Position numbers and translations under genes: made by a program. A stretch of DNA of 12,234 nt from an uncultured Clostridia bacterium (GTDB lineage: Bacteria > Bacillota > Clostridia > Oscillospirales > Acutalibacteraceae). Positions 1-5,886 of this stretch are shown one piece after another. Position 1 is the stretch's first letter; each line of letters starts with the position of its first letter. The stretch is taken from contig CALCHE010000050.1 in assembly GCA_937901145.1 (NCBI GenBank), forward strand, positions 1-12,234, read 5' to 3'. The notes beneath the pieces are model-generated. The model was not told the DNA's origin and did no database searches. It saw only the letters and a program-made list of their open reading frames with translations.

Positions 1-500
1 TTCTCCCTGAAAAGATTACCTTCATCACTTCCTCAGAGCTTGAGGAGAAATATCCCGATCTTACCCGTAAGGAAAGAGAATATGCCATAGCCAAAGAGCA
101 CGGTGCAGTTTTCATCATCGGCATCGGTGACAAGCTAAAGGACGGCAAGCCCCACGACGGCAGAGCCCCTGACTATGACGACTGGACTCTGAACGGAGAT
201 ATCATAGTATACTATCCTCTTCTCGACATCGCTCTCGAATTATCATCTATGGGTATCAGAGTCGATGAGGATGCATTGAACCGTCAGCTTAAGGAAAGTG
301 GCTGTGAGGACAGAAAGTCCCTCCCCTTCCACAAAGCACTCCTCGACGGTGAGCTTCCCTACACCATCGGTGGCGGCATCGGTCAGTCGAGAATGTGCCT
401 TTTCTTCCTGAGAAAAGCTCACATCGGCGAGGTTCAGTCCTCCTATTGGGATGAGGAAACAGTAAAGTACTGCAGAGAACACGGTGCAGAGCTTCTTTAA
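1..500 (+). CDS. asnA: Aspartate--ammonia ligase (asparagine synthetase A), C-terminal half; 5' end outside window
   Basis: This enzyme makes asparagine from aspartate, ammonia and ATP in the cytoplasm, using a class II aminoacyl-tRNA-synthetase-like fold. The reading frame is open from base 3, and 165 residues are visible; the family is about 330-340 aa, so roughly half is missing upstream. Recognisable family segments are RAPDYDDW followed closely by LNGDIIVYYP, then ELSSMGIRVDE, and the class II motif-3-like GGGIGQSR (visible residues 113-120) followed by HIGEVQSSYW near the C-terminus. The stretch between RAPDYDDW and LNGD is shorter than in the E. coli enzyme, a family-level length difference rather than damage. 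The stop TAA is at 498-500, followed by a strong hairpin terminator. The neighbour on the right is convergent, so asnA ends its own transcription unit. The identification is firm; the promoter and start lie outside the window. Confidence 0.95.
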   Translation, partial: LPEKITFITSSELEEKYPDLTRKEREYAIAKEHGAVFIIGIGDKLKDGKPHDGRAPDYDDWTLNGDIIVYYPLLDIALELSSMGIRVDEDALNRQLKESGCEDRKSLPFHKALLDGELPYTIGGGIGQSRMCLFFLRKAHIGEVQSSYWDEETVKYCREHGAELL

Positions 501-506
501 AAACAT

Positions 507-540
507 CAAAACCGACGGCAACTGAACCGTCGGTTTTTTT
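507..540. terminator. Bidirectional intrinsic terminator between asnA and the anti-sigma gene
   Basis: A perfect 8-bp stem (ACCGACGG at 511-518 with CCGTCGGT at 527-534) encloses an 8-nt loop. It is followed on the + strand by a run of T and preceded by A-rich sequence, so the minus transcript also gains a U-rich tail. It sits between convergent genes that end at 500 (+) and 545 (-), so it probably serves both. Confidence 0.9.
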
Positions 541-544
541 ATAT

Positions 545-1375
545 TCATTTATACAGCTCTATTATTTCCTTTTCCATTTCAGGTGAGCCTTCAATCAGCT
601 TACCGTCACGGGTCCATGTGAGCCTGCCATATTTCGCATGCTCCAGAGTTACGGTGTTTATATCCGTATACCATGAGCAGGTATCCGAATCACTGTTATC
701 ATCCTGATTGCCGTTTTCGTAAATATCGTTGGCATAGACATAGGCAGGAATTTCGCTGTCATTATTTGCTTCCTTCGTCCACACGGTCACTCCACTGAAA
801 ATAAGCTTTTCTGCAGGAGCTGTACAGTCTAAATTGCTTTCAGCACTGATTATAACAGTATCATTCCAGTTATAATCTCCCCTATCAGGCAGTATAAAAG
901 GTGCTCGGAGAATAGTCTCGCATACCATTACTCCGTCCTCTTCCCTGAATTCTGTGCGCATACTTCTGGCAGGAGGACAATAATAATCCACATAAAACTT
1001 CTTTTCTCCGTCAACTCCTGTATATCTGTAAACTCTTTCCACCTTTATATCCTTCTGCTTAAAAACACAGGCGTGATTAAGGAATGTCCACAATCCTGAT
1101 AAAAGCGCACAGGAAAGTACGCAGGTGAAAACTGTCAGAATCAGCTGCTTGAGTCTTTTTTTCTTTATCATTATGGTGAAGGCCTCTTTAGTGGATTTTT
1201 CTGTTTTTCCGATAATGTCAGCAGAAAGGCTTTCGTATTCCTTTTTACATATTTCGCACTCTTTCAGATGCTCTTCTACAGCTTCCGACGTAACCACATT
1301 TACCACTCCGTCATGATAAAGGGGAAGTAAATCCTCTACTATGGCACAGTCCAGTTTGTTTATTTCTTTACTCAT
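545..1375 (-). CDS. Membrane-anchored anti-sigma factor with N-terminal zinc-finger (ZAS/zf-HC2)
   Basis: This 276-aa protein has the layout of an anti-sigma factor that holds an ECF sigma factor inactive at the membrane. Residues 1-50 carry a zinc-binding anti-sigma motif with H36-x3-C40-x2-C43 and an upstream Cys10 (KLDCAIVEDLLPLYHDG). Residues about 78-99 form a single hydrophobic membrane helix after a Lys/Arg-rich cytoplasmic stretch (KKKRLK). The remaining 175 residues would lie outside the cell and match no domain I recognise; they are rich in aromatic and acidic residues and contain several Cys. Its ATG overlaps the stop of the sigma gene as ATGA (1372-1375), a classic coupling that keeps the two products in balance. 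The signal that releases the sigma factor cannot be read from the sequence; an unknown cell-envelope stress is the usual case for this architecture. Confidence 0.88.
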   Translation of the reverse strand: MSKEINKLDCAIVEDLLPLYHDGVVNVVTSEAVEEHLKECEICKKEYESLSADIIGKTEKSTKEAFTIMIKKKRLKQLILTVFTCVLSCALLSGLWTFLNHACVFKQKDIKVERVYRYTGVDGEKKFYVDYYCPPARSMRTEFREEDGVMVCETILRAPFILPDRGDYNWNDTVIISAESNLDCTAPAEKLIFSGVTVWTKEANNDSEIPAYVYANDIYENGNQDDNSDSDTCSWYTDINTVTLEHAKYGRLTWTRDGKLIEGSPEMEKEIIELYK

Positions 1376-1890
1376 AATATTCCGTCCTTTCGCATTTTCT
1401 CAGTAATTGTTTTCTTTGCACGGTGATAGGTTACTCTCGCCCAGGAGTCAGTTTTCGAAAAAAGATCTGCTATTTCAGAAAAAGACAGCTCACCGAAAAC
1501 TCTCAAAGAGAAAACCTCCTTATAAGGCTCTTCCAGCTGATGCACTATTCTGTGTATGTACATAGCCGTATCTTTTTCGGATATCTTTTCTTCGGGAGAC
1601 AGTTCCTCTTCGTCGCACATATCCTCAGGAAATTCCGAAAAGGCTTCTCTGCCTTGCTTTTTCACCGTATTCAGCCAGGTTCTTTTAGCTATAGCGCAGA
1701 GCCAGGTATAAAGACTGCTGTCGCCCCCGAAACTATCCGCTCCCTTCATAGCTTTCAGAAAAGTTTCCTGCGTTATATCCTTCGCCACTGTCTCGTCACG
1801 GCAAAGGCAAAGCACGTAGCGGTATACGGCTTCATATTCGGCACACAGTACCCTGTCGGAAATCTTTTCTGTTTCCTTTCTTCTTCGCAT
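1372..1890 (-). CDS. ECF-type RNA polymerase sigma factor (sigma-70 family)
   Basis: A 172-aa alternative sigma factor with only the two conserved ECF regions. Sigma-2, about residues 18-80, includes AKDITQETFLKAM (the region that melts and reads the -10 element) and YTWLCAIAKRTWLN. Sigma-4, about 112-162, is a helix-turn-helix with LEEPYKEVFSLRVFGELSFSEIA and RVTYHRAKK, which reads the -35 element. An acidic linker (about 84-105) joins them. I chose the ATG at 1888-1890, not the possible upstream ATG at 1983: the later one has a near-perfect ribosome binding site, and the longer version would run through the promoter. The cognate anti-sigma gene follows with a 4-base overlap. An ECF-like promoter directly upstream suggests it activates itself. 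The ECF subgroup cannot be assigned by eye. Confidence 0.93.
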   Translation of the reverse strand: MRRRKETEKISDRVLCAEYEAVYRYVLCLCRDETVAKDITQETFLKAMKGADSFGGDSSLYTWLCAIAKRTWLNTVKKQGREAFSEFPEDMCDEEELSPEEKISEKDTAMYIHRIVHQLEEPYKEVFSLRVFGELSFSEIADLFSKTDSWARVTYHRAKKTITEKMRKDGIL

Positions 1891-1893
1891 CCC

Positions 1894-1904
1894 ATCACCT
1901 CCCT
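1894..1904 (-). promoter_or_regulatory. Ribosome binding site deciding the ECF sigma start
   Basis: The minus strand reads AGGGAGGTGAT, close to a full match to the 16S rRNA 3' end, with GGAGG ending 7 nt before the ATG at 1890. It supports the 172-aa start over the 203-aa reading. Confidence 0.85.
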
Positions 1905-1943
1905 TTCTGCAGAAATCAGTTATAACTTTTCTTCTGTCATAGA

Positions 1944-1972
1944 TTAGACAACTAAAAAGACAAAATGTTACA
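1944..1972 (-). promoter_or_regulatory. Candidate ECF-sigma (autoregulatory) promoter
   Basis: On the minus strand, TGTAAC (1967-1972) is followed after 17 nt by GTCTAA (1944-1949). The AAC core at -35 and the GTC at -10 are the usual hallmarks of ECF promoters. No good sigma-A promoter overlaps it. It ends about 54 nt before the sigma ATG and lies just after the terminator of the upstream hydrolase gene, as expected for a self-activating sigma/anti-sigma operon. Function is inferred. Confidence 0.65.
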
Positions 1973-1981
1973 TAAATTTTC

Positions 1982-2014
1982 AAAAAAATCTGCCACCGAG
2001 GTGACAGATTTTTT
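1982..2014 (-). terminator. Intrinsic terminator of the secreted hydrolase gene
   Basis: A hairpin (about ATCTGCCACC at 1988-1997 with its complement ending near 2009) is flanked by A7 and T6 runs. The single C/A mismatch seen on the + strand becomes a G-U wobble in the minus-strand RNA, which fits termination of the gene ending at 2018. It insulates that gene from the ECF operon. Confidence 0.85.
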
Positions 2015-2017
2015 GTT

Positions 2018-3526
2018 TTATTTGCCCATTAATTCATTAAGCTTGTCTGTAATGATCTGAATGAATCGGATGAGAAGTCTGATGAAATCCTGAATAAGTG
2101 TGGTTTCCTTTTCTGTCTCAGCTGAGGTGAACGGAATTATCGTGTCAGGATCAGCTTCACTTCTGCACATAAACTGAGGATATCTCGGATCACTGTTTAC
2201 ATCCAGATCATTATATACGATGGCATTTACCAGATTCCAGTATCCGGCATTGTTATCCTCGTGATAAAAGCCTTTGATTACCCAGGTATTGAGAGGAAGA
2301 AGTGCAGTGGACATATCCACACATCCGTCGGGAGAAATCATATTATATTCGGGATAAAGCTTCTGTGTGTAATCCACAGGAAGAGTAGAATTCCGCATAG
2401 AGCATGTAGCTCCGTAGGTTACATCCTCCAGATCCATCAGATTATCGCTGAGAACATTACCTGATTTACTAAGAGGCTTGGGTGCAAAGCCGTATTTGGA
2501 AATAATGCTTACCTTGACACCCTTTTCCTTAGCGGAAAGTAAAAGCTCAGGTGCATCCACCATAACCTCTTCGTGGTAATAGGTTATCTTTTCAACAAGC
2601 TTAGCGTGGCTGTGATCGTCAGAAGCGTAGTCCTTGCCATAAATATTTTCGAGGGCATCATAGAAAAATTCATCCTGAACATAGGACCACATAGCCGGGA
2701 AGGTTCCGAAAATGTCGTGAATTATATCTCTTACGGCACTCATAAGAGCAACCTGTACCACAGGCTCGAGACCGTACTCAAGAATTTTTCCGAGAGCTCC
2801 CGATTTATTAAGTATAGAAAGAACAAGATTAAGATCCTCGTTGCCTAACATATCGCTTACGAAACCGACAAGTGCATCAGGATCCGAATTAAAATCTCCG
2901 CTGAAAAGCTCACCCACAAAGTCTATACCGGGAAGAGAAGGCACACAGAGAAGGAAAGAGTCGATATTCTTCCACTCCTCTTCATATTCGTGAAGATATG
3001 CTGCAGCGATCGCTCCACCGTAGCTGGAAGCCACAAGCTCATAACGTTCAGAACCTGAATGAGCCTTTACCTGCTGAACATAATCGTAAAGCTGTGCAGC
3101 GATGTCCACAGGATCAAGTCTGCTGTCATAACAGAAATTATATTTTCCGTTGCCGTCATATTCGAGAGGACAGGGATCAATCTTTACGTTGAACTTATTG
3201 GTGATACCGTCGGTATCCAGAGTTGCCTTGCCCATAGTGTCCCACATAATGGAATAAATGGCATCAGAGAGAATATCCGGATTATTCTTCTTTATGGCAG
3301 ACTCAATATAGCCTGTGATATTACCGAGATTTTCCATAAGCCCTTCATTATCAATGGGAAAGAAAAGCGGTGTTTTGTCAGGATCATCTACCTCATAAAC
3401 AGCTCTTGTACCGATACCGTTAACATAAATCTGAGGAAGATGCTCTTCAGTTCCTGCAGCAAAAGAAGGAGCAGCGCAGGATAAAAGCATCACTAAAGAT
3501 GCAATGACACATAAAAGCTTTTTCAT
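2018..3526 (-). CDS. Secreted LCAT-like alpha/beta-hydrolase (putative lipase/esterase/acyltransferase)
   Basis: A 502-aa exported protein. Residues 1-23 form a signal peptide (MKK, hydrophobic core to 17, SFA cut site near 23). LLSC at 14-17 could instead act as a poor lipobox, so a lipoprotein is possible. The body resembles lecithin:cholesterol acyltransferase-like lipases: PQIYVNGIGT near the N-terminus, FCYDSRLDPVDIAAQLYDYV (131-150), and the nucleophile elbow ASSYG (166-170). That elbow is the A-x-S-x-G form of the lipase motif, with Ser168 as the probable catalytic residue. D400 or D404 (SPDGCVD) and H422 (KGFYH) are reasonable partners for the triad. A short amphipathic helix (about 477-499) closes the protein. 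It is expressed alone from a sigma-A-type promoter, with GGAGG 7 nt before the ATG, and is divergent from another surface protein. Substrate and exact reaction are unknown; the hydrolase fold is fairly sure. Confidence 0.78.
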   Translation of the reverse strand: MKKLLCVIASLVMLLSCAAPSFAAGTEEHLPQIYVNGIGTRAVYEVDDPDKTPLFFPIDNEGLMENLGNITGYIESAIKKNNPDILSDAIYSIMWDTMGKATLDTDGITNKFNVKIDPCPLEYDGNGKYNFCYDSRLDPVDIAAQLYDYVQQVKAHSGSERYELVASSYGGAIAAAYLHEYEEEWKNIDSFLLCVPSLPGIDFVGELFSGDFNSDPDALVGFVSDMLGNEDLNLVLSILNKSGALGKILEYGLEPVVQVALMSAVRDIIHDIFGTFPAMWSYVQDEFFYDALENIYGKDYASDDHSHAKLVEKITYYHEEVMVDAPELLLSAKEKGVKVSIISKYGFAPKPLSKSGNVLSDNLMDLEDVTYGATCSMRNSTLPVDYTQKLYPEYNMISPDGCVDMSTALLPLNTWVIKGFYHEDNNAGYWNLVNAIVYNDLDVNSDPRYPQFMCRSEADPDTIIPFTSAETEKETTLIQDFIRLLIRFIQIITDKLNELMGK

Positions 3527-3557
3527 AATTTAACCTCCGTAAAATTATTTTCATCTT

Positions 3558-3586
3558 AATATATCACAAATTATTCATAATTTCAA
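3558..3586 (-). promoter_or_regulatory. Sigma-A promoter of the secreted hydrolase
   Basis: The minus strand reads TTGAAA (3581-3586), a 17-nt spacer, then TATATT (3558-3563). Start of transcription would be near 3551, giving a leader of about 25 nt. Confidence 0.7.
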
Positions 3587-3693
3587 TGAGTTTATATTTT
3601 TTTAAGAAAAATAAACAAATACCCAAAAATCGGATTACAACTATATTAAACTTCGTTTTTATGTTAATTTTTTTCTAATAATTCGCCTTTCGG

Positions 3694-3722
3694 TTGACAA
3701 TAAAGAGATAAAGTTGTATCAT
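3694..3722 (+). promoter_or_regulatory. Sigma-A promoter of the cadherin-like surface protein
   Basis: A consensus TTGACA (3694-3699) stands 17 nt before TATCAT (3717-3722). TATACT and TATAAT copies just downstream (3722-3727, 3731-3736) make the exact -10 uncertain. The leader to the ATG at 3796 would be about 50-65 nt. I see no riboswitch or hairpin in it. Confidence 0.6.
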
Positions 3723-3795
3723 ATACTATGTATAATAATGGATTGGTATATCTTAATTTACATAAAGCTTTACTTTCAGACAGGAGCGAAATAAA

Positions 3796-5610
3796 ATGAA
3801 AAAAGCATCGGCAATTTTCCTTGCAGTTTTGATGATTATTATAATGGCTCTGCCTATGAGCGCATCTGCAGTTGTTGTATCTCTCGACGACGGACTTGCT
3901 CTCAATCCCGGTAATACCCGAAATCCGAACCCGGAATACAATTTCGCGTGGATCGATCAGCTTTTCGTAAGAACCGACGATATGGCAGTGGTTCCCGCCA
4001 CCCTTACTCCCACTCCCTCCGATAACCCCTACAGTCATACATATGAGGAATTTCTCGAGGAATGCGACCGTTATATCGCCCTTAATTCTTTGGACGAAAA
4101 CGCTATGGACAATATTTACTCTGCTATCGTAGAAATGGTTTACTACACTGTAGTTTCATCAGGTATGACCGATAACTTCGATAAAATGTGCGCTGTTCTT
4201 ACCGCATGCGGAATAGAGCTTCCCGACGAAGCTACCAAAGAGGACAGAATGAAAATCGGTATCGTTTATGCCGCTATCGAATTTAACGCAATCTATGCCA
4301 TATACGATAAGCCCACCGATCTCCCCGCCGGCATTTCTCTTGATGCGGCACTCACTCTGATCATCGGATCTCTTACAGGTGTAACTGTTCCTTCAGGAGT
4401 TGACTCAGCCGCAGGACTCGGAATTCAGGCAGTAAAACAGTATCTGGAAGATTATGACTATATACCCCTTTCAGATAACCCCACTACAGAAGAGCTTTTC
4501 TATTACCTCAAGGTCGTTGTAATAACAGAAAACGCAGAGAATGTTCCTCTCACCAAATATAACAAAGTAACACAGGCAGACAAAGAATATGTAGACTACA
4601 GATATTTTGCTACTATCCTTTCTATGGCTTACGATGTAGAAATCGACTACTCTGCACTTTACGTAGCTTCAAACAGTGAAAGCAAATATGCCGTTCACCG
4701 TCTGGTTCTTCAAACCATGCTCACGGAAAAAGGCGTAGTTGCTTCAGAAACATCAAGCACTGAAAAGCTTTTCAATCTTGCCTGTAAGAACGGATACTTC
4801 GCTCTCGAACAGGAGTTTTACAGTGATATTCTCAGCTATAGATTAGAGGTTGCACCCTCTTGCCAAAAAATATGGTTCACCCCTATAACACTCGGTGATC
4901 AGCTTAACGGCGGCAACAAGGCTCCCCTCTATCTCTACCTTCAGGGTGTCTCTATCGCCCCCGGATCCACTACTTCCACACCCTTGGATACTTCAAAGGA
5001 AAAAGAAGTAATCTTCCTGGAGGTAAACTACGATGACGGGAACAGAAAGGATGTAGCTCTTTACGAGTTCACAATTATAAAAAATCCTGCTCTCGAAACT
5101 ACAGAACAGGCAACTGATGTATTAGGTCAGGTACAGGGAATGGTAAACGGCCTCATTCCTACCGACAACGAAAAGGCATCACAGATAGTAGAAAGTGTTT
5201 TTAACGGAATCGAAGGAGCTGCCTCTCAGACAGATGTACAGGGATATGTGCAGGATATTCTCTCCACCTACGGCAGTGACAGTTCATATTCAGCCGGCAG
5301 CACAACCTCCGACTACTACAACGGTGACTATCTCGGTCAGCTCCTCGACGGCATTTATGAAACGGATGCTTTCGGTAATGTAGTTACCACGAAATCTTAT
5401 ACTGCAACTACAGAAGAATCAGAAAATGAAGGCGGAAGCTTCCTTCAGCAGGTTACACAAACCGTAGCTGAAAACCCAGAAATCGTAGCAGCGCCTACTA
5501 GTCTCATCGCTTTAGGTGGTCTTATAGGCTTTATGATGAACAAAAAGCATAAGGACAGCTTAAGACTTGAAGGCGAAGACGAAAACGAAGAAGACACAGA
5601 AACTGAATAA
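3796..5610 (+). CDS. Surface-anchored type I membrane protein with cadherin-like beta-sandwich region, unknown role
   Basis: A 604-aa protein with a clear signal peptide (MKKASA, hydrophobic core 7-20, cut after ASA at 25), a large external region, one membrane helix (about 563-581, IVAAPTSLIALGGLIGFMM), a basic stop-transfer sequence (NKKHK) and a short acidic cytoplasmic tail (EGEDENEEDTETE). Residues about 80-345 look mainly helical and match nothing I can name. Residues about 350-430 (IWFTPITLGDQL, APLYLYLQGVSI, VIFLEVNYDDGNRKDVALYEFTI) resemble a cadherin-like beta-sandwich as found in many clostridial surface proteins. A Ser/Thr/Tyr/Gly-rich linker (about 490-545) leads to the membrane. 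AGGAG lies 9 nt before the ATG. There is no LPxTG sortase signal; anchoring is by the helix. Export and topology are firm, the beta-sandwich is moderate, and function is unknown. It may display or bind something at the surface, but nothing shows this directly. Confidence 0.8.
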   Translation: MKKASAIFLAVLMIIIMALPMSASAVVVSLDDGLALNPGNTRNPNPEYNFAWIDQLFVRTDDMAVVPATLTPTPSDNPYSHTYEEFLEECDRYIALNSLDENAMDNIYSAIVEMVYYTVVSSGMTDNFDKMCAVLTACGIELPDEATKEDRMKIGIVYAAIEFNAIYAIYDKPTDLPAGISLDAALTLIIGSLTGVTVPSGVDSAAGLGIQAVKQYLEDYDYIPLSDNPTTEELFYYLKVVVITENAENVPLTKYNKVTQADKEYVDYRYFATILSMAYDVEIDYSALYVASNSESKYAVHRLVLQTMLTEKGVVASETSSTEKLFNLACKNGYFALEQEFYSDILSYRLEVAPSCQKIWFTPITLGDQLNGGNKAPLYLYLQGVSIAPGSTTSTPLDTSKEKEVIFLEVNYDDGNRKDVALYEFTIIKNPALETTEQATDVLGQVQGMVNGLIPTDNEKASQIVESVFNGIEGAASQTDVQGYVQDILSTYGSDSSYSAGSTTSDYYNGDYLGQLLDGIYETDAFGNVVTTKSYTATTEESENEGGSFLQQVTQTVAENPEIVAAPTSLIALGGLIGFMMNKKHKDSLRLEGEDENEEDTETE

Positions 5611-5624
5611 TAACCTGAAAAATT

Positions 5625-5655
5625 ACAGCCGCGGTTAATCCGTGGCTGTTCTGTT
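5625..5655 (+). terminator. Intrinsic terminator after the surface-protein gene
   Basis: A 10-bp stem (ACAGCCGCGG at 5625-5634 with CCGTGGCTGT at 5640-5649) has a 5-nt loop. G5631 pairs with U5643 as a wobble only in + strand RNA, which fits the gene ending at 5610. The U-tract is weak (TCTGTTATAT), so termination may be partial. Confidence 0.65.
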
Positions 5656-5666
5656 ATATATTTGCA

Positions 5667-5827
5667 GGCAAAGCTTATGATCATAGTTTAAAAGCGGTAG
5701 CGGTGAGGCGGGGAGCCAAGCCCTGTACACAGGGAGCAGCGACACCCTTCGTGTGTCGCTGCTGACCGCGCGCGGTCACTTGGCTCCCCGCCTTCCTGCT
5801 ACCGACCGCTTATGGTAAAGCTATGCC
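5667..5827. repeat. GC-rich nested palindrome folding as a four-way junction (cruciform); unidentified element
   Basis: The core 5695-5804 folds almost without unpaired bases. The base stem pairs 5695-5720 with 5779-5804 (26 positions: 23 Watson-Crick, two G-U and one U/C mismatch in + strand RNA). Inside it stand three adjoining hairpins: 5721-5734 (CCCTG/CAGGG), 5735-5763 (11-bp stem AGCAGCGACAC with a 7-nt loop) and 5764-5777 (GACCG/CGGTC). Only A5778 is unpaired at the junction. Weaker outer arms pair GGCAaAGCTT (5667-5676) with AAGCTaTGCC (5818-5827). By my count 81 of the 117 bases in 5694-5810 are G or C, well above the flanks. It has no reading frame of note and no U-run. It could be a non-autonomous mobile repeat, a structured RNA, or a recombination or protein-binding site. 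Confidence 0.85.
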
Positions 5828-5834
5828 TCACTCA

Positions 5835-5868
5835 GATAAAAACAGCCGTCTCAAATGAAACGGCTGTT
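5835..5868 (-). terminator. Intrinsic terminator of the serC-serA operon
   Basis: AACAGCCGTCTCA (5841-5853) pairs with TGAAACGGCTGTT (5856-5868). The one mismatch becomes a U-G wobble in minus-strand RNA, and a run of U follows on that strand. It lies 19 bp beyond the serA stop. Confidence 0.88.
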
Positions 5869-5886
5869 CAATATTATTATTTTTCA

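Noticed and set aside
1423..1947. Open 174-codon frame on the + strand opposite the sigma gene
   Set aside because: It lies opposite a clear ECF sigma gene, has no ribosome binding site, and its product looks like an antisense translation.
3059..3484. Open 141-codon frame on the + strand opposite the secreted hydrolase
   Set aside because: It is a shadow of the hydrolase gene, with no start signals.
3590..3616. AT-rich inverted repeat GTTTAT...ATAAAC next to the hydrolase promoter
   Set aside because: It is made mostly of A and T runs, which form such repeats by chance in this composition; it may act only as an upstream A/T tract.
3664..4038. Open 124-codon frame on the - strand covering the promoter and start of the surface-protein gene
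   Set aside because: It overlaps the signal peptide region of a convincing gene and lacks a ribosome binding site.
5695..5804. The palindrome as an ordinary terminator
   Set aside because: There is no U-run on either side, both neighbouring genes already have their own terminators, and the branched fold is unlike a terminator.
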